Shown here one piece after another: positions 35,582 through 45,459 of a stretch of DNA of 64,000 nt. Every line of letters starts with the position of its first letter. Positions within the stretch are counted from its first letter, which is position 1. The position numbers were made by a program, and so were the translations under genes. This DNA comes from Psychrobacter sp. 4Bb (GTDB lineage: Bacteria; Pseudomonadota; Gammaproteobacteria; Pseudomonadales; Moraxellaceae). The notes beneath the pieces are model-generated. The model did not search any database. It saw only the letters and a program-made list of their open reading frames with translations, and had not been told where the DNA came from. The DNA lies in the NCBI RefSeq assembly GCF_002836735.1, contig NZ_PJAS01000053.1:1-64000 (forward strand), written 5' to 3'.

Positions 35582-36712
35582 ATGAGTATTGAGACGACAG
35601 TCACCCGCGCATGGCAACGTCAAGCTGTTTGGTTGTGGTTGTTGCTGCCTATCAGTTGGTTATACGGTCTAATTACGATGCTGCGTCGCCAAGCTTATAA
35701 GGCTGGCCTACTATCAAGCTATCGAGCACCTATTCCCGTGATGGTCATTGGTAATATCAGTGTGGGCGGTAGTGGTAAGACGCCGCTGATTATTGCTCTG
35801 GTTAGCTACTTACAGAAAAAAGGCGTAAAGGTAGGGATAATCAGTCGTGGGTATGGCGGTGATACGAGTCAAATGCCTGCATTGGTTAGTGCTACCAGCT
35901 TACCCCATATAGTCGGGGATGAGCCGTGCTTGATTGCTCATATGACAGGCACTGCTATAGCAGTGTGCCCCGATCGCCAGCAAGCGATTGCTACTCTATT
36001 AAAGGCAGAGCCTGATTTGCAATTGATTATTGCAGATGATGGTTTGCAGCATTATGCACTACAGCGCGATATCGAATGGATTGTGGTAGATGCCGCCCGT
36101 GGGTTTGGTAACAAGCAACTATTGCCAACGGGCTTTTTGCGTGAGCCAATGTCACGATTAGAGGGTGCAAATGTTATCTATCATGAAAAGCCAAGTACGC
36201 ATTTAACTCAGACTTCTAGAGGTGGTAATAAGATACAGTCTACTGACCGTTTGACCATGCATTTGCAACCAGCTGAGTTACAGCGCCTATGGAGTCATAC
36301 ATCGAGCACAGCTCAACTAAATAGTGTTAAACCTACTAATAATAGCCGCGTCCATGCTGTTAGTGGTATCGGCTATCCACAGCGGTTTTTTGATACCTTG
36401 GAATCTATTGGCTTTGAGGTCATAGGGCATCCTTACCCTGATCACTATGATTTTAGTTTGGCTGAGCTTTTACAATATGGTGACTATCCTATCATCGTAA
36501 CCAGTAAAGATGCGGTAAAAATCAGCGCATTATTGGCAGACTATACAGCGACACAAGCACTCAGTGGTGAGTATGTAGAACTTGTCAGTAGACTATGGGT
36601 GTTGCCAGTGACGGCTGTATTATCAGAGAATAGTTATCATAATCTAGATGCGCAGCTAAAGGCGCTAGGGATTCGCATCGACCATGATATGAACACGTCA
36701 GCCTCATTATAA
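35582..36712 (+). CDS. lpxK: Tetraacyldisaccharide 4'-kinase
   Basis: LpxK phosphorylates the 4' position of the lipid A disaccharide at the inner-membrane face. The 376-residue protein has an N-terminal hydrophobic anchor (LWLLLPISWLYGLITML), the P-loop ISVGGSGKTP (~59-68), ISRGYGG, GDEPCLIA, the catalytic-region LIIADDGLQHYALQRDIE and GFLREP. It lies 66 bp after msbA and 49 bp before kdsB, one transcription unit for lipopolysaccharide assembly. Confidence 0.95.
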   Translation: MSIETTVTRAWQRQAVWLWLLLPISWLYGLITMLRRQAYKAGLLSSYRAPIPVMVIGNISVGGSGKTPLIIALVSYLQKKGVKVGIISRGYGGDTSQMPALVSATSLPHIVGDEPCLIAHMTGTAIAVCPDRQQAIATLLKAEPDLQLIIADDGLQHYALQRDIEWIVVDAARGFGNKQLLPTGFLREPMSRLEGANVIYHEKPSTHLTQTSRGGNKIQSTDRLTMHLQPAELQRLWSHTSSTAQLNSVKPTNNSRVHAVSGIGYPQRFFDTLESIGFEVIGHPYPDHYDFSLAELLQYGDYPIIVTSKDAVKISALLADYTATQALSGEYVELVSRLWVLPVTAVLSENSYHNLDAQLKALGIRIDHDMNTSASL

Positions 36713-36761
36713 ATATCAACTAATATCTTAAATTTCCGTACCACTTTTATAGGAATACGCC

Positions 36762-37574
36762 ATGTCGTTCGCCACCACGCCCGCCAAAACCCATATCGTG
36801 ATTCCTGCACGTTTCAAGAGTACGCGTTTACCTGGTAAGCCATTGCTAACTATTCATGGTAAGCCGATGATACTTTGGGTAGCAGAAAAAGCGCAGACAG
36901 CAAGTTTTGCTGATGACATGTGTATAGCGACCGATGATGAGCAAATTGCAAAAGTTTGCATCGATGCAGGTTTTGATGTGGTTATGACCAGTAGTGAGCA
37001 TGCTTCAGGGACGGATCGCTTGGCAGAAGTAGCAGCTATCAAAGGTTGGGCTGAGCATGATATTGTGGTGAATATGCAAGGCGATGAACCCCTTGTACCG
37101 CCATTGCTTTTGGAGCAAGTACAGGCGCTCTTGGTAGCGGATGATGATAGCGTGATGGCCACACTCTGTGAGCCTATCGATGACTATGATACGTTCCAAA
37201 AACCATCGGTAGTAAAAGTAGTCAGCCAATTTGCTAATAACTCACAACGTGCGCTCTATTTTAGCCGTGCACCGATTCCTTGTGATCGTGATGTTGTATT
37301 AGCTGATAATAACCAGATGCAACCACCAAAGAACGCCTATCGCCATTTGGGTTTATACGCTTATCGTGTCAGTCTATTACAGCAGTTCGTAAACTGGCCA
37401 CAAACGCCACTTGAGATACTTGAAAGCTTAGAGCAGTTACGTGTTTTAGAAAACGGTCAGCATATCGCTATCGCAGAAGCTGCCTGTCAGTTACCAGCGG
37501 GTGTCGATACACAAGAAGATTTAGACCGTCTAAACGCGATGAGCTTAGATAACTTTCAAAACTCTACTAAGTAA
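36762..37574 (+). CDS. kdsB: 3-deoxy-manno-octulosonate cytidylyltransferase
   Basis: KdsB activates KDO as CMP-KDO for lipopolysaccharide inner-core synthesis. The 270-residue length is close to the usual ~250. Family motifs are [16 protein letters not shown], the DGxxD-like [55 protein letters not shown] and [24 protein letters not shown] precedes the ATG. Confidence 0.96.
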   Translation: MSFATTPAKTHIVIPARFKSTRLPGKPLLTIHGKPMILWVAEKAQTASFADDMCIATDDEQIAKVCIDAGFDVVMTSSEHASGTDRLAEVAAIKGWAEHDIVVNMQGDEPLVPPLLLEQVQALLVADDDSVMATLCEPIDDYDTFQKPSVVKVVSQFANNSQRALYFSRAPIPCDRDVVLADNNQMQPPKNAYRHLGLYAYRVSLLQQFVNWPQTPLEILESLEQLRVLENGQHIAIAEAACQLPAGVDTQEDLDRLNAMSLDNFQNSTK

Positions 37575-37678
37575 TAGTCTGAGCAAAGTTGCGTGCGATT
37601 CTAAGTTTCCTACAACGCTAAAGTATTGTTGTCGTGGCTATACCTAAAATACTTAATCAATGTGATAGAGCCATAACC

Positions 37679-38809
37679 ATGAATAATTTGACAGGAAATA
37701 TGGACGCACTAGATAACACAGACCGTATATATTTTGCGCCACTATTGCCATGGCAAAAAGTACTGTGGTTACAGTTGACCGAGCGCGTAATTAAGCAGCA
37801 GTCCTTGCCGCATGCATTGCTCGCTGCTGGTATGCAAGGTATGGGCAAACGCGCCTTTGTATGGCGATTGGTCGCTTGGCTATTGTGCCGTGAGCGTGGT
37901 ACACACCCACTAGGTGCTTGTGAAGTATGTGAGAGTTGTCAGTGGCTCAAGTCGGGAACTCATCCGAGCTTGCAAGTATTACCACTCGTTAGTATGCCGA
38001 TCAGTGCCGAAAGCGATGCGCTTCAAGAAAAATCAAATAGCGCAAAAGATAAAAAAGGCGCTAAAGCTACTAGCAATAGCGCACTTAAGATCAAAGTAGA
38101 TGATATTCGTGCTTTGCAGCCTTTTATTTATCAAGGCGGGCAAGGGATGCGCATCTGTGTATTAGATCACGCTGAAAAAATGACGGTGGCCGCTGCTAAT
38201 GCGCTGCTTAAGACATTGGAAGAACCGCAAGCGCAGGTGCATCTGTTTTTGATTAGTGATACGCCTGCTCAACTATTGCCAACGATTAAGAGTCGTGTGC
38301 AACAGTTAGCATTACAGACAATTGAGCCGACTGTTGCTGTCGATTATGTGACGCAGGCGCTAGGTCATACGATTAACCGCGAAGCCGTCGGTACCGCTGC
38401 GATTGAGCAGTTGATACAACTGGCCAATGGTGCGCCGTTAGCTGCTATAGCTTTGGCACAAGCACCATGGTATAGCAAGCGCAGCTTATGGTTGACCACA
38501 TGGCAGGCGCTACGTAGCGGTAAACGCAGTGGTGTGGCGGCGAGTGATTATTGGCAAGGTCAGCTTAATATTAAAGAATTTATACAGCTGTCTGAGCTGA
38601 TGCTCCTTGATATACGCCGTGTCTGTTTGGGGCTGAGTGAACTACAAACGGATGTCAATCTATCAACGATATTGGCGACTTATCATCCTACTGATAGCGG
38701 GTTAGAGGCATTTGCCAACAGCGTGCAGCAGACCAAAATCGCACTGCAACAAAATGTGCAAGAAAAATTTGCCTATGATAAGCTAATGCAAGAGTTGGCA
38801 AGCTTATAG
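37679..38809 (+). CDS. holB: DNA polymerase III delta' subunit
   Basis: A clamp-loader subunit of about 376 residues. From residue ~20 the sequence follows HolB: LPWQKVLW, LPHALLAAGMQGMGKRAF (P-loop-like), a zinc module of four Cys (CEVCESCQWLKSGTHP with an upstream Cys), VDDIRALQPF and DHAEKMTVAAANALLKTLEEP, then STLKSRVQQL-type sensor. An inserted charged loop (ALQEKSNSAKDKKG) follows the zinc module. The start is uncertain: GTG 37634, ATG 37679 and ATG 37700 (preceded by AGGAAAT) are all possible. Confidence 0.9.
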   Translation: MNNLTGNMDALDNTDRIYFAPLLPWQKVLWLQLTERVIKQQSLPHALLAAGMQGMGKRAFVWRLVAWLLCRERGTHPLGACEVCESCQWLKSGTHPSLQVLPLVSMPISAESDALQEKSNSAKDKKGAKATSNSALKIKVDDIRALQPFIYQGGQGMRICVLDHAEKMTVAAANALLKTLEEPQAQVHLFLISDTPAQLLPTIKSRVQQLALQTIEPTVAVDYVTQALGHTINREAVGTAAIEQLIQLANGAPLAAIALAQAPWYSKRSLWLTTWQALRSGKRSGVAASDYWQGQLNIKEFIQLSELMLLDIRRVCLGLSELQTDVNLSTILATYHPTDSGLEAFANSVQQTKIALQQNVQEKFAYDKLMQELASL

Positions 38810-38920
38810 AGCCATGCTTGAGCATTTAATTAGTGCTCGAAAATTTACAATTGTTCTTAACTATATACTATCAATTATTTATATACACATATTAAACCCA
38901 GTTGATGAAGGAAGCTGACT

Positions 38921-39268
38921 ATGGCAATGCCAGGACGTGGCGGGATTTTAACCTGTCATTATGAAAGTATCGAAATGTTATATGCCAGCTATTTATCTTT
39001 TGTCAGTAATGGCGCTTTGTTTGTACCATCTGACAAATCTCAGCAATTGGGTGATGAGGTGTTTATCGCTATCACGCTACCCAACTCTAGTGAGCGCCTA
39101 CCAATGAATGGTAAGGTGGTTTGGATTAACTCTAAGAGTCAGGGCAGTCGACCTGCAGGGTTTGCTGTGCAAATTGGTAATGATGTCTCTGGCCAAAGAA
39201 TCAAGAATGAAGTTGAGCGCTTGCTAGCGGGAAAAATCGATAGCTTGCAATCGACTTATACTATGTAG
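38921..39268 (+). CDS. pilZ: Type IV pilus PilZ protein
   Basis: A 115-residue PilZ-domain protein required for type IV pilus assembly. It shows the pilus-type PilZ signature, GGILTCHYESIEMLYASYL, NGALFVPSDKSQQLGDEVF and GKVVWINSKSQGSRPAGFAVQ, and lacks the RxxxR and D/NxSxxG c-di-GMP motifs, as canonical PilZ does. Following holB is a conserved order in pseudomonads and Moraxellaceae. AAGGAAG precedes the ATG. Confidence 0.93.
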   Translation: MAMPGRGGILTCHYESIEMLYASYLSFVSNGALFVPSDKSQQLGDEVFIAITLPNSSERLPMNGKVVWINSKSQGSRPAGFAVQIGNDVSGQRIKNEVERLLAGKIDSLQSTYTM

Positions 39269-39350
39269 TATCTATTAATAACTAGGTAGTATCTAGAAAT
39301 CACACCTGTATCTTTGATGAGTTTGGCTGTGATTTTTAACTTATAAATAT

Positions 39351-39390
39351 AAAAAAAAGCAGCTTTATTAATTAGTAAGGCTGCTTTTTT
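39351..39390. terminator. Bidirectional terminator, pilZ / ppk2
   Basis: A-run plus GCAGC, 16-base partly paired loop, GCTGC plus T-run. Serves the convergent genes ending at 39268 and 39435. Confidence 0.88.
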
Positions 39391-39434
39391 AGATCAAGTT
39401 TCTTTAGATTTTTATAGTAGTAGGCGCTAGTCGC

Positions 39435-40514
39435 TTAATAACGAGGCGGCACATACATATCATCGGGAATAGGTTCGCGGTAGTACTCATCATCGCGTTT
39501 GCGATTGGGTAACTCAATTTCGTCACGAGGCACTTCTTTGTAAGGGATTTGGTCGAGCAAATGGGCAATACAGTTCAGCCTAGCACGTTTTTTATTATTG
39601 CCTTCGACAACCCACCAAGGTGCTTCAGGAATATGAGTGCGCTCAAACATGGTTTCTTTCGCTTTAGTGTAATCTTCCCAGCGTCGGCGCGACTGTAGGT
39701 CCATTGGTGAGAGTTTCCACTGCTTAAGCGGATCATATATTCGGCTCATAAATCGTGCATGTTGCTCATCATCAGTGATAGAAAACCAGTATTTTACTAA
39801 GCGAATGCCTGAGCGTACGAGCATACGCTCAAACTCTGGTACTGATTGAAAAAATTCTTCATATTGCGCGTCAGTACAAAACCCCATAACACGCTCAACG
39901 CCTCCGCGGTTGTACCAACTACGGTCAAACAATACGATTTCGCCTGCTGCAGGCAAGTGGGCTACGTAACGTTGGAAGTACCACTGTGTTTGCTCACGCT
40001 CAGTGGGAGCCGGCAGGGCAGCTACCCTGCACACGCGTGGGTTTAATCGTTGGGTAATGCGTTTAATGGCACCACCTTTACCAGCAGAATCCCGCCCTTC
40101 AAAGATAACGACGATACGCTCACCGCGATCAACGACCCAATCTTGTAGTTTTATCAGTTCTCGCTGTAGTCGTACCAACTCTTGAAAGTAGGTGCGTCGA
40201 TCCAGTTTTTCTTGCTCGCTCATCTCACGTCCGTTAAAACGAAAGTCACGTGCATAGTCATCTATTTCATTTTCTAGTTCTTCATCATATGTATCGATTA
40301 AGTCTTGGTGCATTTTTCGACGTAAATCATCATCAAGAATGTCTTTTTCGATGCGTTCAGTAAGAATGGCTTGTTCCTGATGGTACCGATCTAAATCCTC
40401 CTCAGTCGTTAGAGATTGAAAATCAGCGGTTGTAAGCGGTTCTGTCATCACCAGTTTTTCAGAGCCAAAAATGACTTGCCTCATTTTTCTTAATAAAATT
40501 TTTGTCTTACCCAT
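39435..40514 (-). CDS. ppk2: Polyphosphate kinase 2
   Basis: A PPK2-family enzyme of 359 residues (single-domain class I type) that transfers phosphate between polyphosphate and nucleotides. Motifs are the Walker A-like FEGRDSAGKGGAIKRI, the lid residues LNPRVCRVAALPAPTEREQTQWYFQRY, the Walker B-like LFDRSWYNRGGVERVMGF and SPMDLQSRRRWEDYTKAK. The N-terminal ~100 residues are an acidic helical extension. The reading frame can extend to 40628, but that part covers the thiolase terminator (40597-40633); the ATG at 40514 has AAAGG upstream. Confidence 0.94.
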   Translation of the reverse strand: MGKTKILLRKMRQVIFGSEKLVMTEPLTTADFQSLTTEEDLDRYHQEQAILTERIEKDILDDDLRRKMHQDLIDTYDEELENEIDDYARDFRFNGREMSEQEKLDRRTYFQELVRLQRELIKLQDWVVDRGERIVVIFEGRDSAGKGGAIKRITQRLNPRVCRVAALPAPTEREQTQWYFQRYVAHLPAAGEIVLFDRSWYNRGGVERVMGFCTDAQYEEFFQSVPEFERMLVRSGIRLVKYWFSITDDEQHARFMSRIYDPLKQWKLSPMDLQSRRRWEDYTKAKETMFERTHIPEAPWWVVEGNNKKRARLNCIAHLLDQIPYKEVPRDEIELPNRKRDDEYYREPIPDDMYVPPRY

Positions 40515-40596
40515 AAATATTACCTTTGTTTTGCGTATCGGCTTTTTTAAGAGGCTACTATCTAGGTCGTTTCTATCATAGCAAAGTACAGACAAT

Positions 40597-40633
40597 AAAA
40601 AATGCCCTTTAAATAAATTAAAGGGCATTTTTT
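40597..40633 (-). terminator. Strong intrinsic terminator after the thiolase gene
   Basis: Sixteen-bp perfect stem (AAAAAATGCCCTTTAA and its complement) with loop ATAAA and T-runs on both strands. It lies between the thiolase stop and the ppk2 start. Confidence 0.93.
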
Positions 40634-40699
40634 ATTGATAGATATGTACTGATTAAAATAATAAGTCAGCGTATCTTGTTCACTTAAAAGTGACCAAGC

Positions 40700-42214
40700 T
40701 TATTTTTCTAGGATACAAGTCACGCCTTGACCACCTGCTGCGCAGATAGAAATAAGTGCACGACCTGAACCTTTTTGATCCAATAATTTAGCAGCAGTAG
40801 CTAAAATACGACCACCAGTTGCCGCAAATGGATGACCTGCCGCTAGTGATGAACCGTTTACGTTTAATTTGCTACGATCAATGGACCCTAGCGGGGCATC
40901 TAAGCCTAAGCGCTCTTCACAGAATTTCTCATCTTCCCAAGCAGCTAGGGTTGATAGTACTTGTGAAGCGAAGGCTTCATGAATCTCATAAAAGTCAAAG
41001 TCTTGTAGAGTCAGACCAGCGCGCTCAAGCATACGTGGTACCGCATAAGCTGGTGCCATTAGTAAGCCTTCTGTCGTGCCAGATTTACCAATAAAGTCTA
41101 CCGCTGCGGTTTCTTGGTGGACGATATAAGCAAGTGGCTTTAGACCGTGCTCTTTTGCCCACTCATCAGTACCTAGTAGTACACAAGAAGCACCGTCAGT
41201 AAGCGGCGTAGAGTTGGCAGCTGTCATCGTTGGGTTAGCATTTTTTCTACCAAAAACTGGCTTTAATTTACCCAGTTTTTCTAATGTAGTATCTGGACGC
41301 AAGTTGTTATCACGAGTCAGGCCTTTGTACGGCGTGATCAAGTCGTCAAAGAAACCTTCGTCATAAGCGCGTGCTAGGTTTTGATGGCTGTTAAATGCAA
41401 GCTCATCCTGCGCTTCACGGCTGATATTCCATTCAAGCGTGGTAATCGCTTGATGATCGCCCATTGATAGACCAGTGCGCGGCTCACCATTTTGCGGTGA
41501 ATCGATTAAGTCTTTTGGGTTTAGACCCATTAACGCTTTTAGACGTTGCTTGTTGTCTTTTGCCGCACCAAGTTTGATCAGTACTTTACGCAAGCCATCG
41601 CCGACAGCAATAGGAGCGTCAGAAGTAGTATCTACACCGCCAGTGATTGCCGAATCGATCAGACCAAGTGCAATCTTGTTAGCAGAAGCAAAGGTCGCTT
41701 GTAAGCCAGTACCGCAAGCTTGTGAAATATCATAAGTTGGCGTATGCGGGTTTAGCGCGGTATTTAATGTGGCTTCACGAGTAAGGTTGATATCACGGCT
41801 AAGTTTCATAACTGCGCCAGATACCACTTCACCTACGGTTTCGCCTTGTAGGTTATAACGCTCAACCAAACCGTCCAATGCAGCGGTTAGCATGTCTGTG
41901 TTGCTAACATCAGCGTATGATCCATTTGAGCGCGCGAATGGAATACGGTTACCACCTAAGATCGCAACACGGTTTAGGTTTGAAGCTGGTTTGCTCGCGC
42001 TGGCTTTTTTAGCTGGAGCAGGTTTTTTAGCAGCAGTGGTTTCCACTTTTCCATCGACCGTTTTTTTGCTAGCAGTTTCTTTAGCGCTGGTGTCTTTAGT
42101 CGTGGTGCTTTTTGCAGCGTTTTCTTTTTTTGCTGTATCTGATTTTGTATCCGTTGCTTTAACAACTGTACTTTCAACAACAGGGCTATCTGGATGATTG
42201 TTTTTATTACTCAT
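40700..42214 (-). CDS. Acetyl-CoA C-acyltransferase with Lys/Ala-rich N-terminal extension
   Basis: A thiolase of 504 residues, cleaving 3-ketoacyl-CoA or condensing acyl-CoA. The catalytic residues are visible: the nucleophile in DISQACGTGLQ, His in FYEIHEAFASQ, and Cys/Gly in ISICAAGGQG, with GHPFAATGGR near the CoA site. The first ~78 residues are a low-complexity Lys/Thr/Ala/Ser lead (AAKKPAPAKKASASKPAS) not found in typical thiolases of ~400-430 residues; it recalls histone H1-like or phasin-like tails. It is divergent from the long fabG gene across a 548-bp gap. From context it is the thiolase of the fabG-maoC trio. Confidence 0.92.
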   Translation of the reverse strand: MSNKNNHPDSPVVESTVVKATDTKSDTAKKENAAKSTTTKDTSAKETASKKTVDGKVETTAAKKPAPAKKASASKPASNLNRVAILGGNRIPFARSNGSYADVSNTDMLTAALDGLVERYNLQGETVGEVVSGAVMKLSRDINLTREATLNTALNPHTPTYDISQACGTGLQATFASANKIALGLIDSAITGGVDTTSDAPIAVGDGLRKVLIKLGAAKDNKQRLKALMGLNPKDLIDSPQNGEPRTGLSMGDHQAITTLEWNISREAQDELAFNSHQNLARAYDEGFFDDLITPYKGLTRDNNLRPDTTLEKLGKLKPVFGRKNANPTMTAANSTPLTDGASCVLLGTDEWAKEHGLKPLAYIVHQETAAVDFIGKSGTTEGLLMAPAYAVPRMLERAGLTLQDFDFYEIHEAFASQVLSTLAAWEDEKFCEERLGLDAPLGSIDRSKLNVNGSSLAAGHPFAATGGRILATAAKLLDQKGSGRALISICAAGGQGVTCILEK

Positions 42215-42762
42215 AATATTATCCTTAAAAAGTATGGGTAGAAGTAAAAAGTGATAGGTAATAATAAAAAATAGTTAAGTTATTTTATACAAGCAAATAT
42301 TATCATTTATTACGCAGTACAGCTGTTTATCATAAGGCGTTTTTATTCACTTAATGTATCTCTTTAGCAAACTATGTGACGCTTGTATGAGGTCGGTAGT
42401 AGATTCATGACCATGACGCACCGCTCTAATAGACTGACTAGTAAGAAATATTAGCATTGCATAACAGTACGTTTGATAATATATTGTTATCAATAATTAA
42501 GTATGCCATAACCTATAGGTCGGATTTTAACATGTTATAGTGGCGCTTAACGCTGCTAAAAACGACTGGCTTGTATACTGACTTGTTTACAGATTGTTGT
42601 AGACATTATCTGTTTTTGGACTTGTTTATAAGGGAAGTGTATAGTTAGGCTAGTTTTGAGGCGATTTACTAAATTTAAATAATGACGATGTCAATGTCTC
42701 TATATAATAGATTCATTGCATTTTTTATTATTATACGAATCATTAATTATAAGGATTATATT
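42215..42762. other. Divergent intergenic region, thiolase / long fabG
   Basis: About 550 bp, AT-rich. A TATAAT at 42703-42708 on the plus strand is a plausible -10 for fabG; it lies within the upstream in-frame extension of that gene, which argues against the longer start at 42682. No dyad or RNA gene that I can defend. Confidence 0.45.
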
Positions 42763-44163
42763 ATGTCAGACCGTTACGGTGATTTTGTTCAATCTTCTAT
42801 TGGCAAAAAAGTAGCAAAAAACTTAGGTTTGCCAATGCCAACGACGCTTGATCGTTTCGAAAGCGGTGAGCGTTTGGTGCGTGGTAGCGTATTGGTTGGC
42901 CGTGCTACTGGTGATGACAAGAGTGTCAGTGAGTCTGTTGCACGTATCCTGTCAGACGTCCATGCCGAAGTATATGTAAACAGCAGCGATGACATCAAAG
43001 ACGCACTTGCTGATGCAGGCGTAGAGGCAAAAGCCAACACGGGCGGCGACGATCAATTCAAAGTACTGCTTTTTGATGCCAGTAATATCAGCAATGCTGA
43101 ACAGCTAAAAGAGCTTTATGAGTTTTTCCATACAGTTGCACGCCGCGTAGAAAAATCAGGCCGTGTGGTTGTGGTTGGTCGTACGCCAGAGAACATCACG
43201 GATATTGAATCTGCAATGGCTCAACGCTCGCTTGAAGGTTTTGTGAAGTCAGTGGGCAAAGAGTTCAAGCGCGGTATTACAGCGCAGCTGATTTATGTTG
43301 AAGAAGGCGCAGAGCAAAACCTAGATTCAACCTTACGCTTTTTTACCTCAGCTCGTTCAGCTTATGTATCAGGACAAGTAGTACGTGTCAGTAAAGGCAG
43401 CTCAGTCGATGTTGACTGGAACCAGCCTTTGGGCGGCAAGACGATGCTAGTGACTGGCGCAAGTCGCGGTATTGGTGAAGCTATCGCTCGTGTGTTGGCT
43501 CGTGAAGGGGCTCATGTTATCTGTCTAGATGTACCACAGCAGCAAGCTGACTTACAAAAAGTTGCTAGCGAAATCAGTGGTTCTGCTTTGACGGTAGATA
43601 TCACTAGTGAAGATGCTGGTGCAGAAATCGCTGACGCTGCTCAAAAACGTGGTGGTCTAGATTCAATCATCCATAATGCTGGCGTGACTCGTGATAAGAC
43701 GTTGGCTAAGATGGATGAGAAAAAATGGAACATGGTCATTGATATCAACTTAGGCAGTATCGCTAGATTGAACCGCTACTTGTTGGACAATGACGTACTG
43801 AAAGAAAACGCACGTATCGTATGTGTGTCTTCAATTTCAGGTATCGCGGGCAACATGGGTCAGACCAACTATGCCACTTCTAAAGCTGGGGTAATTGGTT
43901 TGGTTAACGCAACTGCTAAGCAATTAGAAGACAATGCTAAAGGCATGACGATCAATGCAGTCGCTCCTGGTTTCATCGAAACCCAAATGACAGAAGCCAT
44001 TCCATTTGCTATTCGTGAAGCTGGTCGCCGCATGAACTCAATGAGCCAAGGCGGCTTACCAGTAGATGTGGCTGAGACTATCGCATGGTTTGCTTCACCT
44101 GCGTCTGGCGGTCTAAATGGCAACACGGTTCGCGTCTGTGGTCAAAGCTTACTTGGTGCATAA
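42763..44163 (+). CDS. Long 3-oxoacyl-ACP/CoA reductase, FabG4 type
   Basis: A 466-residue short-chain dehydrogenase of the high-molecular-weight FabG type. Residues ~1-215 are an extra flavodoxin-like domain with no cofactor motif. The C-terminal ~250 residues are a normal SDR with GASRGIGEA (~232-240), NAGVTRD, the catalytic Ser in VSSISGIAG and Tyr-x-x-x-Lys in YATSKAG. It reduces 3-oxoacyl groups with NAD(P)H. Mycobacterial FabG4 has the same layout and, as I recall, is also next to a thiolase and a MaoC hydratase. AAGGA precedes the ATG. Confidence 0.93.
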   Translation: MSDRYGDFVQSSIGKKVAKNLGLPMPTTLDRFESGERLVRGSVLVGRATGDDKSVSESVARILSDVHAEVYVNSSDDIKDALADAGVEAKANTGGDDQFKVLLFDASNISNAEQLKELYEFFHTVARRVEKSGRVVVVGRTPENITDIESAMAQRSLEGFVKSVGKEFKRGITAQLIYVEEGAEQNLDSTLRFFTSARSAYVSGQVVRVSKGSSVDVDWNQPLGGKTMLVTGASRGIGEAIARVLAREGAHVICLDVPQQQADLQKVASEISGSALTVDITSEDAGAEIADAAQKRGGLDSIIHNAGVTRDKTLAKMDEKKWNMVIDINLGSIARLNRYLLDNDVLKENARIVCVSSISGIAGNMGQTNYATSKAGVIGLVNATAKQLEDNAKGMTINAVAPGFIETQMTEAIPFAIREAGRRMNSMSQGGLPVDVAETIAWFASPASGGLNGNTVRVCGQSLLGA

Positions 44164-44487
44164 TGTTGATTAATTGACAGGTATATGTGAGAAATAAGGT
44201 ACAGATAGAGACAGTAGTTGTATCATATGAGCTATTATTCCTCGTTTGTATCACATATGCTTACGAAATAATCTCTGATAAAGTGTAATAAAGCTGCCCA
44301 AGGGTGGCTTTTTTATGATAAAAACACAAGAACCAATAGCCAAACTATTTTTTGCTATTAAAGATACTCATGAGGTTGATTAAATTTAATGCTTATTAGA
44401 TGATTTAATAGTAGGCTTTAGTCAATGACTGCAGATTGTCTTTATAAACGTTAAAGAACTTGTTCAAGCCACACTTAGGATGTACTT
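44164..44487. other. Intergenic region, fabG / maoC
   Basis: About 320 bp that holds the fabG terminator at 44290-44314 and then an AT-rich stretch presumed to carry the maoC promoter. Nothing else is visible. Confidence 0.4.
44290..44314 (+). terminator. Intrinsic terminator after the long fabG gene
   Basis: AAAGCTGCCC stem with a wobble, loop AA, GGGTGGCTTT, then T-run. Similar in sequence to the aceF terminator. Confidence 0.82.
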
Positions 44488-45402
44488 ATGTCAGACAAAC
44501 ATTATGATGCGTTGCCAAAAGCGCACACCACTTATGCCAATATTGTCAAAAGCTTATTGCCTATCGGTAATGGTGGCAAGGTTAGTAGAGACCAGTTGCC
44601 ACAATCTACTTACTATGTAGATGACTTGCATATCGATCAAGAAAACCTAGATGACTATCGCAAAATTTGCGGTTTTGCTGATGATGGCAAAGTGCCAGCG
44701 ACTTACTTCTCGGTATTGTCACAGACGCTACAAATGAACATGATGGTCAAAGAGCCATTCCCATTTGCCATGTTAGGTCTTGTTCACGTTGATAATAGCG
44801 TTACCCAGTATCGCCCGATTGGAGAACGTGAAACAGTAGCAATGTCGGTCACTTTTGATAACCTACGCGATCATGCCCAAGGTCAGCAGTTTGACTTTGT
44901 CACTATCGTAAAGTCAGAAGATGAAGTCATCTGGGAAGGTACATCGACTTATTTATCACGTAGCAAAAAACCTAGCAGTAAAGATAAAAAGAGCGCGCCG
45001 CGTCCGGTAATGGTCAAGCCTGAAGTAAACGAAGAGGGTGTTCATAGCATTTTTGAAGTGCCAGAAGATATCGGTCGTCGTTATGCTTTTGTCTCAGGCG
45101 ATTTTAACTTGATTCATTTGCATCCACTATCAGCACGTGCGTTTGGTTTCCCTAAAGCGATTGCGCACGGTATGTGGTCAAAGGCTAAGTGCCTTGCTCT
45201 GATGGGTGACTTGCCTGATGCTTACACAATTGACGTCTCATTTAAGCTGCCTATCTTTTTGCCAGCTGAAGTAGAGCTGATTGCTGAGCCAGTAGCCCAA
45301 CTTACAAACGTAGATGATACTTGTGAGTTTGGATTATATAGCTCTAAAAACAATAAACCGCATTTGGCGGGTGTTGTAACCTTAAAGAGCGACAGCAAGT
45401 AA
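44488..45402 (+). CDS. MaoC-like acyl dehydratase
   Basis: A 304-residue hot-dog-fold enoyl hydratase/3-hydroxyacyl dehydratase. The hydratase signature is FVSGDFNLIHLHPLSARAFGF (Asp and His of the GDxNxxH active site), followed by KAIAHGMWSKAKCL. The N-terminal half is a degenerate hot dog, as in double-hot-dog HtdX-type enzymes. It would interconvert enoyl-CoA and 3-hydroxyacyl-CoA, completing a cycle with the thiolase and FabG nearby. It has its own promoter region and is 57 bp from the phosphatase gene. Confidence 0.9.
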   Translation: MSDKHYDALPKAHTTYANIVKSLLPIGNGGKVSRDQLPQSTYYVDDLHIDQENLDDYRKICGFADDGKVPATYFSVLSQTLQMNMMVKEPFPFAMLGLVHVDNSVTQYRPIGERETVAMSVTFDNLRDHAQGQQFDFVTIVKSEDEVIWEGTSTYLSRSKKPSSKDKKSAPRPVMVKPEVNEEGVHSIFEVPEDIGRRYAFVSGDFNLIHLHPLSARAFGFPKAIAHGMWSKAKCLALMGDLPDAYTIDVSFKLPIFLPAEVELIAEPVAQLTNVDDTCEFGLYSSKNNKPHLAGVVTLKSDSK

Positions 45403-45459
45403 TATAAACATCATAAAGCTTCTATTTTACAGCCATATTTAACGTACATATTTATTATT

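Noticed and set aside
40515-40628. Longer start for ppk2
   Set aside because: It would begin inside the 16-bp terminator stem of the thiolase gene.
42682-42762. Longer start for the fabG-type gene
   Set aside because: The extension reads through the likely -10 box and is not like any FabG N-terminus; AAGGA precedes the ATG at 42763.
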